In this document: in pieces, positions 24,468 to 36,848 of the stretch
How the letters are laid out: every line of letters starts with the position of its first letter
How positions within the stretch are numbered: the stretch's first letter is position 1
Assembly (NCBI GenBank): GCA_021234155.1
Contig: JAJEKV010000013.1
Coordinates: 17,709,781-17,773,780, forward strand
Direction of reading: 5' to 3'
DNA from: Isoetes taiwanensis
Taxonomy: Eukaryota; Streptophyta; Lycopodiopsida; Isoetales; Isoetaceae
Length of the DNA: 64,000 nucleotides
The notes under the pieces: model-generated
Database searches by the model: none
Told to the model about the DNA's origin: nothing
The model's input: the letters and a program-made list of their open reading frames with translations, nothing else
Made by a program: the position numbers and the translations under genes

Positions 24468-26384
24468 CATCGCCCAACCGGATTTAACCCCCAATGCTTG
24501 TTTTTGCCCTCCGTTATCAAGCAATTAGGTTCTTTTTCATTTTGTATGAAAGAAAACTTCAAGGCCGGAGTCGGCTTTGTCTTTAAAAAAGCAAGAATAG
24601 TTTCTATTTCTATTGATCTTTGAGAATTTTGGGCCTCGAGGGTTATTTTGACAAAGGCACATAGCCATAACCTTGAGTTCGACGTCTAGTCTTCTGGGTT
24701 GCCGTAATCTATTCTTTTCAAGCTTTCCTTCATTTGTGTTTTTCTTCGCATTATAGATGGAACTATGGTCAGCTTAGGTTTTTATCTGTTATGAAAAAGA
24801 AATTTGATATCGCCAAATGACATCGCATTTTTGTCGTTATCTGCAGCAGAGAATTTCAAGAGGGAATTCAATAGATCACTCCATGGATGGGCCAATCAAA
24901 AGCTCTAGTATAACAAAAGTCTTAGAATCCGGCTCCTAGCCATGGTTCTGTTTTTCACATGGCAATGAGGAGACAAATGAGGAGCAAAATTGGCGACAAG
25001 TGTTACTTTCTCTTTCTTGCCTAGAGTTCTTCCGTTCAGTTCATTTGCTTCAATACGGAGAATTAGTGAAAGATTGTGTTTATCCGATTTCTAAGAATGA
25101 TGTTGCATCTATGGACTTTTGTTAGCAGAATGCCAACTTACAATGATGTTATTCTGGCGAGAGCTATAGACATTCTAAACCAGACATCTTTGGTGCATTC
25201 GATTTCCAGAAAAGATAGATGCACACAACCAGTATATGTTGGTGCAGGTGCATAATTGTCATGGCAACCCTCTCTTTTTGGCTGCCCACTACTTCCCACA
25301 TATAGAGAGCAACTTCTACCACAACCACTCAAATGTGGATAGGATGGACCCTTATATCGATCTATATGATGATATACAGCAACACAAGCAGTTGGGCAAT
25401 GTCATACTTCTTGGAGATTTCAACATCGCCCACCGGATTTAACCCTGAATGCTTGTTTTTGCCCTCTGTTATCCGGCAATTAGGTTCTTTTTTCATTTTG
25501 TATGAAAGAAAACTTCAAGGCTGGAGCTGGCTTTGTCTTTAAAAAGCAGTAATAGTTTCTATTTCTATTGATCTTTGAGAATTTTGGGCCTGAGGGTTAT
25601 TTTGACAAAGGCACATAGCCATAACCTTGAGTTCGACGTCTAGTCTTCTGGGTTGCCGTAATCTATTCTTTTCAAGCTTTCCTTCATTTGTGTTTTTCTT
25701 CGCATTATAGATGGAACTATGGTCAGCTTAGGTTTTTATCTGTTATGAAAAAGAAATTTGATATCGCCAAATGACATCGCATTTTTGTCGTTATCTGCAG
25801 CAGAGAATTTCAAGAGGGAATTCAATAGATCACTCCATGGATGGGCCAATCAAAAAGCTCTAGTATAACAAAAGTCTTAGAATCCTGGCTCCTAGCCATG
25901 GTTCTGTTTTTCACTGCGGCAATGAGGAGACAAATGAGGAGCAAAATTGGCGGCACAAGTGTTACTTTCTCTTTCTTGCCTAGAGTTCTTCCGTTCAGTT
26001 CATTTGCTTCAATACGGAGAATTAGTGAAAGATTGTGTTTATCCGATTTCTAAGAATGATGTTGCATCTATGGACTTTTGTTAGCAGAATGCCAACTTAC
26101 AATGATGTTATTCTGGCGAGAGCTATAGACATTCTAAACCAGACATCTTTGGTGCATTCGATTTCCCTGTAAAGATAGACAGACACAACCAGTATATGTT
26201 GGTGCGGGTGCATAATTGTCATGGCAACCCTCTCTTTTTGGCTGCCCACTACTTCCCACATATAGAGAGCAACTTCTACCACAACCACTCAAATGTGGAT
26301 AGGATGGACCCTTATATCGATCTATATGATGATATACAGCAACACAAGCAGTTGGGCAATGTCATACTTCTTGGAGATTTCAAC
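24468..26384. repeat. Tandem duplication of ~957 bp
   Basis: Copy A about 24468-25425, copy B about 25426-26384. Both run from a TTAACCC...TGCTTGTTTTTGCCCTC segment through to a LINE endonuclease block (GNVILLGDFN). They differ by a few substitutions and about a dozen 1-3 nt indels. The join falls inside the endonuclease coding region of the host LINE. Confidence 0.85.
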
Positions 26385-26723
26385 ACGCGAACAGGAGCGG
26401 AGCAGCCCATGAGACTTGACCCCTTAGCTGACGATGTGTTGTAGCTGCACCCAGAAGAGGCACTACGGACATCAGATGACAACCAAGTCACGCGCTTCGG
26501 CAGACAATTGCTTCTTCTCTGTGATATCTTTGACTTGGTGACTTGCAATGGCCTGCACAGTGGCCCTCTTCCCACAGATGCACTTGCAAACAGGAGAACC
26601 AGGCAGTGGATCTAGTTTGGTGGATTATGTGTTAGTGTTTGTTCAAGATATGCACATCAACTCACCTTCCAGTCTACGTAAAGCTGGCTTGGCAAGCAAT
26701 TAGAACCCCCTTTGTGGCAGCCA

Positions 26724-27377
26724 TGTTAGTATATCATGCCATATGTAATGGTTCATTGGTTTTTGTATGCATGGATAATTTAGATTGGAATATAGATTGG
26801 AAGAACACATGTCATTTTCTGTCATGTCGGTGGAAAGAAAAAAACAATAAAAGGGACGTTCTGGGTGTGACGTAATTAGATTGCAGTAAAGAAAACGCCA
26901 ACTGCGGTGATGATCGATCATTGAATTGAATGCTGGTATTTTGGTGTTGACCAGAAGAGGATCGGATCCCGCTGCAGGTTCCGCAGCTACTTGCTCAACC
27001 CGGAAGTAGGATTCTGGAAGAGGTCGGTGGATTGATTGTATACTCTGATTATCTATTGAAAACGCAGGTGCAGGATCGATTGGATTGAAGAGCGATGCAC
27101 TCAGTTGCAACTCAGTTTGTTGTTTACATTTGTGCAGATAGAAGGTTTTATTTTTAAAGCACTGTTATTTACTCTTGATTTCGGTTGAAGGGGAGCTCAG
27201 TCTCGATATCTAGAGATCCAACTCTGGCTGGTAAAACCCTTGTATTACTTTCTGAGTACATAGAGTTACAGTCAGCGCTGCCTTAAGCTTGGTTTTGTGA
27301 AGATATTTCTGAGTATATAAAGTTACAGTCAGCATTGTTTTAAGCTTGGTTTTGTGAAGACATTTAACAATTTAACA
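26724..27377 (+). repeat. Copia-1 5' LTR
   Basis: Starts tgttagtatatcatgcc and ends tttaaca. Near its 3' end a 57-bp unit is tandemly repeated (27249-27305 and 27306-27362, both with ttaagcttggttttgtgaag); the 3' LTR has the same duplication. Confidence 0.95.
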
Positions 27378-27378
27378 G

Positions 27379-27391
27379 TGGTATCAGAGCC
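27379..27391 (+). promoter_or_regulatory. Copia-1 primer-binding site
   Basis: TGGTATCAGAGCC one base after the 5' LTR, complementary to the 3' end of initiator methionine tRNA, the usual primer for plant Copia elements. Confidence 0.9.
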
Positions 27392-27402
27392 GATTAGAAA
27401 AA

Positions 27403-28467
27403 CATGACTACCAGATTTGGAGCTGCACTGCTTAATGCAATTGACGTGTATTCTAATGGTTCCGGTTTTCAGGTTTAGAAAACAAAAATAGAAGAGGTTC
27501 AGAAGGTTTAATAGATATTGTTCAGCCACCAGAAGGACAGGATTTAAAGGAGATACTTGCAAAGCTTGGTAAAATGAAGATTGGAGAAGGTGGGAGTAAA
27601 ACCTACGTAAGGTTCCGTAAGTCGGAAAAGTTGGTTCTGCGGTATTCTAATAGCAAGATTAGAGAAGCAAGAGGAATAATTGCATGCAAGGTTGGACCTA
27701 GTATCTTGTTAAGATTGAAAGGCATGAACCCACAACAAATGTGGACATATCTTATAAATAAGTATGAACGAAAATCACCATCACAGTTGGATGTTTTAGA
27801 TAGAGAACTAAGGCTGTTAAAATATGGTGAAAACGAGAATATCACTGATTTTTTCTCAAAGATAGATAATATTTTTGCCGATCTAGATGCAGCAGGAGCT
27901 AGGTTGAGTGATGAATTCCAAGTTTTGGCAATATCTTGTGCTTTTTCAAATTATGATGTATTGTCAATCATGATTAGAACCACGACCAAGAATCGTGATG
28001 ATGCAGAAAGATTGGTGCGAACAGAACTGGAACAAAAGAAGATAGTAAGTGAAATAGAAAGTTCTGATGTCTTGTTTGTGGGAAAATCAAAACGAAAAAA
28101 AGAATATATAGAAAAAACCATTGGTCCTTGTTATTACTGTCATGAAGTTGGACATTTAAAAGTTGATTGTTCAAAACTAAGTAAAGAAATCTCTTGCTAT
28201 AATTGTGGTGGCATGGGGCATATGTCTTCAACTTGTTCGAGCCCTAAGAATTATAATAAAGGACGAAGGAGGTGGAATGTCGAAAGGGGAAGCTCTTTCT
28301 CTAGAGGAAGAGGAAGCTCTTCAAGGAGAAGAGGAAGGAGAAGTGCTGGCATCAATATAACTCAAGAAGTCATAAATGAGGACAAACCAGAGCAAGATGA
28401 TCAAGAGGTAAAACCCTTTGTTTTATCCACTTACATGGATGAATATGGTTCTAACCGCGGAAACTAA
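27403..28467 (+). pseudogene. Copia-1 gag
   Basis: A likely original start ATG at 27403 (MTTRFGAALLNAIDVYSNGS) is separated by a stop from the main open frame 27574-28467. That frame has the UBN2-type capsid region (ending in TELEQKK), then two CCHC zinc knuckles, CYYCHEVGHLKVDC and CYNCGGMGHMSSTC (about 28129-28242), and a basic Arg/Ser/Gly-rich tail. Two knuckles rather than one is less usual for plant Copia gag. The frame ends before the protease. Confidence 0.85.
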
Positions 28468-28815
28468 TGCATTTTTAGTTGATAGTGGAGCCGAACGATC
28501 AATGATTAATTCTATCGATTATTCAGCGATATATGTGCTAGTAAAAATTTGAGTCATGTGCGCTAGGGAAATGGAGATCTCAAGAAGGTGATGGGTAAAG
28601 GGATGTTGAAATTATTTGACTTGCAAGGAAATAGGGTCAATATTTCCAATGTTTTGTGTGTTCCAGATTATATAAAATCTCTCATATCCGTGTGTCAACT
28701 AGTTGACTTAGGCTATGAGCTAAGATTTGATAAAAAAAGGGTGTAAAGTATTGCTTGATGGTGAACTAAAGTTCTTTGCAAAAAGGGAAACCTCTTCCAG
28801 TTCTCAAATAGAGTC
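28468..28815 (+). pseudogene. Copia-1 protease region
   Basis: Shortly after the gag stop, another frame reads NAFLVDSGAERSMIN, the retropepsin active-site motif DSGA, then soon meets a stop. Remnants such as NVLCVPDYIKSLISVCQLVD follow in a further frame. The protease is therefore broken. Confidence 0.7.
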
Positions 28816-29382
28816 TTGCAAAGTATAAATATGTTGTCAGTTTCATCAGCTTCAACTTGGCATAGTAGACTGGCACATACACATATAAACAATATCAGGT
28901 ACATGATAAAAAGGGGGTTTATTCATGGAGTAGACGACACAGGTGAAAAGTTTATTTGTTCAGGATGCATGTTAGGAAAGTTAACTAAACCTGCTTTTAG
29001 CGCATCAAAGAAAAGAGTCAGAGGCCCTCTTGACCTTGTGCATACCGATCTTTGTGGACCTTTAAATGTAGAAGGAAGAACGGGTAAAAAATATTACATA
29101 TCCTTCATTGATGGTTTCAGTAGAATGGGAAAATGCTATCTGCTGTCTTCCAAAGATAAAGCACTTGATGCCTTTACACAGTATGTTAGCGAAATGGAAA
29201 CACAAATAGGGCGTAAGCTTAAATGCATTAGATCTGATAGAGGAGGTGAATATCTAGCAACAAAATTCAAACAATTTTGTGTTAAACATGGAATAAGAAG
29301 GCAACTAACATGTAGGTATTCACCACAACAAAATGGGGTTGCCGAAAGAAGAAATAGATTTTGTGTTCGGCTCGATTTGTAA
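28816..29382 (+). pseudogene. Copia-1 integrase
   Basis: Open frame of 188 codons. It begins with the GAG-pre-integrase HHCC zinc finger (WHSRLAHTHINNIRYM, then CSGCMLGKLTKPAF), followed by the catalytic core with HTDLCGPL, IRSDRGGEYL and QQNGVAERRNR, giving D, D and E in the right order. The frame is lost at about 29380 and the region to 30330 carries further shifts and stops. Confidence 0.88.
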
Positions 29383-30338
29383 GATCAATGATAAAAATTT
29401 GCGTGTCCGCCTAATTATTTGTGGGAGGAAGCTGGGTCAAAAAAACGGTATTCTTTATACAAAACAAGTTGCCATCAAACAACAAGAAATGGTAATATAT
29501 CCGAAAGTTAATTTGGTCCAAAGGTAAGCCGGTATGCATATGATTACCTCAAGGCTTATGGTTGTCTAGCATATGTTCATGTACCGAGGAATTAAGACCT
29601 AAAATTGGATGATAGGGCGAAATAGGACTCCTAGTTGGTTATGATGAGGAATTAAAGGGTTATAGAATCTTTATACCTAAAACAAGAAAAGTGATAGTCG
29701 AGACTTCATTTTTGACGAGAACAAATGTTATAAAGATAGGCATGAGGTTACAAACCCCAAGATTGAAAGTAAATATGATAGCACAAATGTTCACAATGGT
29801 TCAAAAGAGACTCGACATTATTGACACGTATTGAGACCAAGAAGATGAAGCGATCCAATGAGAATATAGAAGGACATGACGATGGAATACAACCATCACA
29901 AGCGTAAGTTGTACCTATAACGAACTAAACGGAAAATCGGAGGTAGAAAAACTCAAAGATACAGGTATAGACTATAATCCCGAAATGTATGGAAGATATG
30001 GTACAGGTAACAGTAGAAGAATAGGAAAGCCCCCAGTTAGATATCCTTCCTTGATGGCTGTATTTGATCATGAGATGCCTAAATCCTTTCATGATGCCAT
30101 AAATTCAGAAAAGGGAACTGAATGGTTGAAAGCAATGCAAGAAGAGATGGAATCTTTTAAAGAAACTGGTACATATGAACTAGTAAAATGTCCCAACAAA
30201 TAAAAATTTGGTTGGAAACAAATGGATTTATAGAGTCAAAACAAATGTTGATAGGTCAAAAAGGTTCAAGGCAAGATTAGTTGCTCAAGGTTTTTCTTAA
30301 AAGAAAGGAATAGACTATGAGGAGCGTATTCTCCAATT

Positions 30339-31466
30339 GTGAAATTAACAAGTATAAGAATTGTTTTAGCACTAGCTAATGCTATGAAACTTGATGTACA
30401 TCATATGGATGTAAAAACTGCATTTCTAAATGCTAGTTTGCAGGAAGAAATATACATGAGGCAAGCTCCAGGTTTTGAAGGTGAAAATATGGTTTGGAGG
30501 CTAAAACGTGCAGTTTATGGATTGAAGCAAACACCTAAGGAATGGTACAAATGCATGGACAAGTATTTGATCGAGCAAAAGTTTGAAAAGCTTAATAATG
30601 ACGGAAATATATACATGTTGAGACATAAAGGTAAATTCTGCATTATTGCTCTGTATGTTGATGATTGCATAATGGCTGCAGATAGCATACAGTGCTTAGA
30701 AAAATGCAAGGAAATTCTAAAGCAAAGGTTCAAAATGACTGATATAGGGGAATTGAAACAATTCCTAGGAATTGAAATGAACAGAGACAAAGAAAATAGA
30801 ATGCTTAAGCTCTGCCAGACAAAGAACATAGAGAATATGATAAAAAGGTTTGGACTAGAAAATGCAAAACCAGTGAGTACTCCTATTGTAGCAAGATTTA
30901 AAATCTCAGCCAGTCTTTGCTCGTCATCGGAATGTGAAAAGAAGGAAATGGAGAATATTCCATATAGGGAACTTATTGGGTGTCTGCTTTATGTGGCAAA
31001 CTGCACTCGTCCAGATATTTCTTATGCAGTAAATTTGCTAAGCAAATACAATAACAATCCAGGAAAAGCTCACTGGATTGCAGCCAAAAGAATCCTGAGA
31101 TATCTAAAGGATATGAAAGACCATGGAATTACATCCAATTCAGATAATCTGACCTTATTTGCTTACGCAGACGCAGACTGGGCAGGAGATCTTGATGCCA
31201 GAAGGTCTACTTCAGGTTATGCTTTAATACTTGCAGGAGGTATAATATCATGGAGGAGCAAAAAACAATCATGTGTTGCCATGTCATCTGTAGAAGCAGA
31301 ATATACCGCATCGTCCCTAGCTGCAAAAGAAATTGTTTGGGTAAAGAGATTGTTGATTGAAATAGGTATACCTCAAACTGATTCTACAGTGCTTCTGACT
31401 GATAGTTTGAGTTGTATTGCTATAGCAAGAAATCCTGTGCATCACGAGAGGACTAAACATATTTAA
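30339..31466 (+). pseudogene. Copia-1 reverse transcriptase and RNase H
   Basis: The longest open frame in the window, 375 codons. RT motifs: [31 protein letters not shown], catalytic YVDDCIMAAD (about 30654-30683), IGELKQFLGIEM. RNase H follows: CTRPDISYAVNLLSKY, YADADWAGDLDARRSTSGYA, SWRSKKQSCVAMSSVEAEY, LTDSLSCIAIARNPVHHERT. Intact by itself, but upstream breaks separate it from gag and integrase. Confidence 0.92.
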
Positions 31467-31634
31467 TTACATATTCATTTCATACGAGATCTTATTACTA
31501 AAAATGAGATTGTCATGCAATATGTGGAGACTTCATATCAAGCAGCAGATTTGTTCATTAAAGCCATGACGGAAACAAAGCTTACGCTATTCAAAGAAAT
31601 ACTCGGTATTAGATAATATGGCATGAAGGGAAAG

Positions 31635-32292
31635 TGTTAGTATATCATGCTATATATAATGGTTCATTGGTTTTTGTACGTATGGATAATTTAGATTGGA
31701 ATATAGATTGGAAGAACACATGTCATTTTCTGTGCATGTCGGTGGAAAGAAAAAAACAATAAAAGGGACGTTCTGGGTGTGATTTTAATTAGATTGCGAG
31801 AAGCAAACGGCTAGTCTCAGGTGATGATCGATCATTGAATTGAATGCTGGTATTTTGATGTTGACCAGAAGAGGATCGGATCCCGCTGCAGGTTCCACAG
31901 CTACTTGCTCAACCCGGAAGTAGGATTTTGGAAGAGGTCGGTTGGATTGATTGTATACTCTGATTATCTGTTGAAAATGCAGGTGCAGGATCGATTGGAT
32001 TGAAGAGCGATGCACTCAGTTGCAACTCAGTTTGCTGTTTACATTTGTGCAGACAGGAGGTTTTGTTTTTAAAGCACTGTGATTTACTCTTGATTTCGGC
32101 TGAAGGGGAGCTTAGTCTCGATATCTGGAGATCCAACTCTGGCTGGTAAAACCCTTGTATTAGTTTCTGAATATATAGAGTTACAGTCAGCGTTGCCTTA
32201 AGCTTGGTTTTGTGAAGATATTTCTGAGTATATAAAGTTACAGTCAACGTTGTTTTAAGCTTGGTTTTGTGAAGACATTTAACAATTTAACA
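31635..32292 (+). repeat. Copia-1 3' LTR
   Basis: Matches the 5' LTR along its full length with about 5 percent differences, preceded by a purine-rich tract and followed by target-site copy AGCCA (32293-32297). Confidence 0.95.
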
Positions 32293-33942
32293 AGCCACTC
32301 ACTAACCTCAGTTGCGATTGGACTATGAGCAGGCAGGGGATTACCCCAGGATGCTCACAGACAACCTGGCAAAAAATTTGCAGGCCCCCACGCTAAAGCA
32401 GACGGGCCAGCTGATTAAGCTACTAGGTACTGCATCAAAAAGGTATTTTGAGAGAATCCATCTGCGAAGATCTTAGAGACCACAACCTTCCAACGTCACT
32501 GGTGGTTTGATGCCGAGTGTAAAAAACACAAACGCATGCTCCACCAGATCACGGATCCAGCTATGCGCCCACAAGCCACAACACATTATCGTGCTTTCCT
32601 GAACGCAAATAAAGCATGGTAACATCATGAGGCATCAAGGGAAAATGTCCTAGCTGCTGGAAAGTGATCCCCAAACCTTTTGGCATAGGGTGCTTCGAAG
32701 GCATGTCCAACCTGCAGCACACATCATTGCTAGACAATGGGAGCAGTACTTGCAGCAGCTCTATGATCCTCCGGGGACATGAGCAGCCATACCACCATAG
32801 AATGGTCCGATGTTAGAACTCACAGAAGATGATGTCGGCTAGGGTCTGCAGCATTTGACCAATGCAAGAGCAGCGGACCTGAATGACATGCAAGAAGAAT
32901 TGCTCAAGTGGGCGGGTCGGCCTATAGTATCAGTCCTCACTATCATGTTCAACAAGTGCTGCAGGAAGGTTTTCCCTGACAATGGACCACAAGCAGGGTT
33001 GTTCCTATTTAGAAGGTAGGAGATCCGTGACCGCCCAAACCCCACCACCGACAATCATGGTCGGATTCAAGATTTGCAAAACCTGCTAGCCGGGCATTTT
33101 GGAGCAAAGAATCCACCGGGGATGGATAGAGTGCATATACCCTCACACAAGCAGGCTTTAGACCCCGACACTTAACCTTTTACCATATCTTCATGTTGAG
33201 GACCTTGGTTGAAGACAACAGGAACTACCGGCAGGACCTGTATTGTTGCTTGTTGATTTTGCTCAAGCATGTGGAACATATAAACGTTGCCACACGGAAT
33301 TGAACCTTGGCTTTGATACCAAATTGATAATGACTACCCTCAATAGCCTTAACCAGCTCCCCAAAAGGGTGGATATGTTAGTCCTCTACGTCCAGGTATA
33401 GGACTATTCATGAAGACCACGGATCAAAGCAGGAATAAGGGAGCAGGTCAACCATCGGGAAGTAGACCCCCGTCAAGAAGACCAAGACCACCAAGAAGAG
33501 ACAGAGAACAGATAAATGACGGCCCTGCAGAAGTACAGTCCACAACTAGCGTGATTCCAGGCACATAAAGAAGTCACTGCCAGATTTCCAGAAAATCAGG
33601 CTTTGGTCCAGGAGTTGGTAGTGAGATCTGCCAAACACCTATTTTGGGCCCAAGGTCGGTGTACTATATATATGAGTAGAGATAGAACTCAGATTTTTAG
33701 ATGAGCTTTAGTCCTTGTCTCTAGTTTTTCTCTCGATTTTCGAGAGCTCATGTACACTCAGTGATATCAAATCTCATTTTCTCTCACTGTTTGTTGCTTG
33801 CTCCTTTTCTGTTTCCTTCCTTCCTTCTGTTCTTTTGCAAAATCCCGCGTGACACTCAGCCACCATCGATCCTCCGTTTTTGATCCAAGGGTCCTCACAG
33901 AGGGCTGTCTTATAGGAGATCCCGAACCCAGACCCTAAACAC

Positions 33943-33960
33943 TGTCGCCGCTGCCGGGAT
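33943..33960 (+). promoter_or_regulatory. Gypsy primer-binding site-like sequence
   Basis: tgtcgccgctgccgggat follows a TAAACA-type LTR end. It is close to the TGGCGCCGTTGCCGGGGA type primer-binding site of many plant Gypsy elements, with mismatches. Confidence 0.6.
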
Positions 33961-34047
33961 CTTTCTTCTTTCGTACTTTTCACTATATATGCTCGTGCTT
34001 TCACCCCTGAAGAACTTCTTTGCCAAAACTGCCCGCTTTGAAAGGCC

Positions 34048-35391
34048 ATGGGCCGAAGAAGCCGCTTGAGACATGTAATGACCGATTATGATATTGAGGG
34101 AGGCCAGGTCCGCTCAAGAGCTTCGGTCGGCACCGCGCCCACCCCTCGTGTTCATTCTCGCCCGGGTCTCCCCGTGTAAGCATTGTTTCAACCCCGGATC
34201 GCCACACCATACACCGGTCCAGCCTACTCCTCATTATTTCCAAACTCCGGAAAGCACCTACATTCATATCCCCTCAGGTCACACCCCCTGCCTTCGCAAC
34301 CTTCTTCTCCTCCTGCAGGGATGGGCTATCCTCATGTCTCTTTTGGCCCTCCCCATATCTATGAATATCCGACCTCCCCATCCTTTTCAAAGATGCACTC
34401 CCCATCTACAATCTTACCTGATCTCAAGCTTAATGAGGAGGGCTCCCATGGTCCTTTGCCACAGGATGCTTCTCTCTCTGGCCCTCCGGGTTTTTCTATT
34501 TCCATGCCGCCTTGTTCCCAGCCAACGACTGTGCAACAAAGCTATATTCCCGCTTATGCTCCACCTGTCTATGCGCAAGGTCCGCCTCCATCTCCTGTTC
34601 AAAATCTTAAGCTGATGTATTCCACCTTCGGAAATACTAAAGGGAAGCCTCTTGATCAAAGTGCCCAGGCTCACATGGAAGAATCTGAGGCGTTAGCTAT
34701 CCTCAATGGAACCATGCTCAACAACGTCAGGAAACACCTTCCTCAACCAAAAGCCCACGCTCTCAGCAGTATCCCAATATTGCTGCAGAGGTTGAGCTTC
34801 TCAAGGAGGTTTCGACTTCCTTGCCTCAGACTCCTGCCCCTTTGGAACCTGCTGATCCATTTTCTCATGTTCCCTTGGAACTCCAAAAAGAGCTCGCCAA
34901 AATTAAGATTCCCTTGAGCCTTGCCACCATTCTCAAACTCTGTCCTACTCTCAAAGAACAGTTGCCCCTACCCACTGTTTTGGTAGGAGCGGTGGCTACT
35001 TCCAACCCCACGGTGCATGCCACGGTGGGCAATCAACAGATCAATCACGTCCAAATTGATAGAGATAGTGTTGTTAACCTCATTACAGACAAGCTTCGGA
35101 AGCAATTGGGCATCAAGCAACTCTATCGTGCCCCCCTATGACATCAAGTTGACTAACCTAAGATATCACGCCACCAAGCGCCACCCTCTTCTCCACATCA
35201 GTATTGGTGATCTCAAATTCCCCTTGAAATTCGGTGTTTGGAAAGCTGGCGAAGATCCGGGCGATATGAAATGCTGGTTGGATGCCCCTTCCTCCGCCAG
35301 GCTAAGAGCATTCATTATTGGGCCACGGATCAACTGGTCATCACTGATGGCACTCTCAATGCCACTATGGATTTGGAAACGGGCAAGCTAA
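34048..35391 (+). pseudogene. Gypsy gag and protease region
   Basis: Starts MGRRSRLRHVMTDYDIEGG and continues, across a stop, into a proline/serine-rich gag (YPHVSFGPPHIYEYPTSPSF). Around 34930-35130 a retropepsin-like stretch reads VHATVGNQQINHVQIDRDSV then VNLITDKLRKQLGI. The expected D-S/T-G catalytic triplet appears altered (IDRDS), so the protease would be inactive. It continues as YDIKLTNLRYHATKRHPLLH and on to about 35390. Confidence 0.7.
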
Positions 35392-35499
35392 TTTCTGTTG
35401 AACACGCTGAACCCTCGCTTTCTGATACTTATCGTGTCGGGTTCCACTGAAGTCTTCCTCTCTCATCCTACCCTCAGTATGCAGATCCTTGGGGTGAGA

Positions 35500-36848
35500 T
35501 GACCCTTGATCAGGACCAGGTTGTGTCAGCTCTGCTTGACCCCTACCTGGCTCCTTGCATATCGCATTCAATGCGTTGATCATTTTTCTGACACAGCGGC
35601 TCCTTCTGAGGTTGTGGATGTTCATGCTGTCATGAAGCAACCCTTGCTTGATGATACTCAGCAGCCTCTTTTCTTTACTACACAAAATGCTGCACCTCCG
35701 GTGATGCTCCAACCACCTGCTCATGTTGTTAAGGACACGGAGGTTGTCCCACACATTCAAACTCCCGATGTGGAAGTCGTGGATCTTGGTAAAATTCAAC
35801 CCCCCGGCTTGGTCGCCAATCTTTCGCCAACTTATAAAGCTCGAGCTATCACATTGTTCAAAAAGTTCAAACACATCTTTTCCTGGAGCTATAAAGACCT
35901 TCGGGGTATCAAAAAAGAGTTAGGGGAACTGACCATTCCCACCAAACCTAATGCACGCCCAATCTAGCAACGACAGTACCGGCTCAACCCCAACTATCAT
36001 GACCGCGTCAAAGCCGAAATTGACAAGCTCCTGGCTGCTGGCTTAATTTATGAGGTCAAACATTCAGAGTGGGTGAGCCCCATTGTCATTGCTCTCAAGC
36101 ACAATGGAAAAATCCGCGTACGGAACGGGATCATTTCCCGCTACCCTTCACAGGCCAGGTTCTGGAAAAGGTTGCTGGTCATGAGTTGTACTCCTTCATG
36201 GATGGTTTTTAAGGGTACAATCAAATCTCCATCAAACAGGAAGATCAACTCAAAACCACTTTCACCACGCTGTGAGGCACTTTTGCTATAAGGTGGTTCC
36301 TTTTGGGTTATCAAACTCTCCATCCACATTTCAACGCATCATGCTTTCTGTATTTCAAGACTATATGAAGGATAGTCCCTTTCTCCAAATCTTTCAAGAT
36401 GATTTCTCTACCTACAGCTCCATGGATGATCACCTGGAGAAGAGAAGTTAGAGCTGGTTTTTCAAAAATGTGATGAGTCTGGTATCAATCTCAATCCAGA
36501 AAAATGCACCTTCTGTGTCACCTCGGGTGTCCTTTTGGGTCATGTGGTAAGTAAAGAAGGCATCACCACGGATCCTGCCAAAATCAGTTGCGTGCTGAAG
36601 GCACATGCATCATCCAACATTAAAGAAACACGCTCCTTCCTGGGTAAGGTCAATTACTATGCTACCTTCATTCCTGGACTCGCTGCCATTGCTGATCCCA
36701 GGTGGAGGCGGCCTTCCAGAAGCTGAAGCTTTTGCTTACTCAGGCACCGGTACTTGTTCCCCCTCAATGGGACAAGCCCTTTCATGTTCATGTGGATGTC
36801 TCGGCTTTTACTATTGGTGTTGTTCTCTCTCAAGCATATGATGAACAC
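35500..36848 (+). pseudogene. Gypsy reverse transcriptase
   Basis: HIFSWSYKDLRGIKKELGEL, a stop, then QRQYRLNPNYHDRVKAEIDK, LLAAGLIYEVKHSEWVSPIV, then in other frames VPFGLSNSPSTFQRIM, the catalytic region IFQDDFSTYSSMDDHLE (usual form Y-[LIV]-D-D-F), INLNPEKCTFCVTSGVLLGHV, LGKVNYYATFIPGLAAIADP and the start of RNase H, PPQWDKPFHVHVDVSAFTIG. Several frameshifts and stops. Replacement of the YxDD tyrosine by F is notable but may be decay. Confidence 0.85.

Larger units (their letters stand above)
26724..32292 (+). mobile_element. Complete Ty1/Copia LTR retrotransposon, disrupted coding
   Basis: 5,569 bp with LTRs of 654 and 658 bp (TG...CA ends), a 5-bp target-site duplication AGCCA at 26719-26723 and 32293-32297, a primer-binding site TGGTATCAGAGCC (initiator Met tRNA type) at 27379-27391, and a polypurine tract (gaagggaaag) ending at 31634. 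Domain order gag, protease, integrase, reverse transcriptase, RNase H is that of Copia. The LTRs differ at roughly 35 positions by eye (about 5 percent), so insertion is not very recent. It sits inside an older LINE. Confidence 0.95.
25236..33430 (+). mobile_element. Decayed LINE split by a Copia insertion (positions 26724-32292 belong to Copia)
   Basis: The left part encodes a non-LTR endonuclease: HNCHGNPLFLAAHYFPH, MDPYIDLYDDIQQH, then GNVILLGDFNTRTG at about 26350-26400, where GDFNT is the catalytic hallmark. It runs to 26723. The right part resumes at 32293 and reads as the region leading into a reverse transcriptase, for example RHWWFDAECKKHKRMLHQIT near 32500 and FRPRHLTFYHIFMLRTLVED at about 33163-33225, before fading near 33430. 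Stops are frequent. The endonuclease-coding left side is itself tandemly duplicated. It differs from the L1-like elements at 2.9 and 17-21 kb. The right limit is approximate. Confidence 0.75.

Noticed and set aside
26700-27110. 136-codon minus frame, with related frames at 31785-32247
   Set aside because: Antisense to the Copia-1 LTRs and present in both LTR copies.
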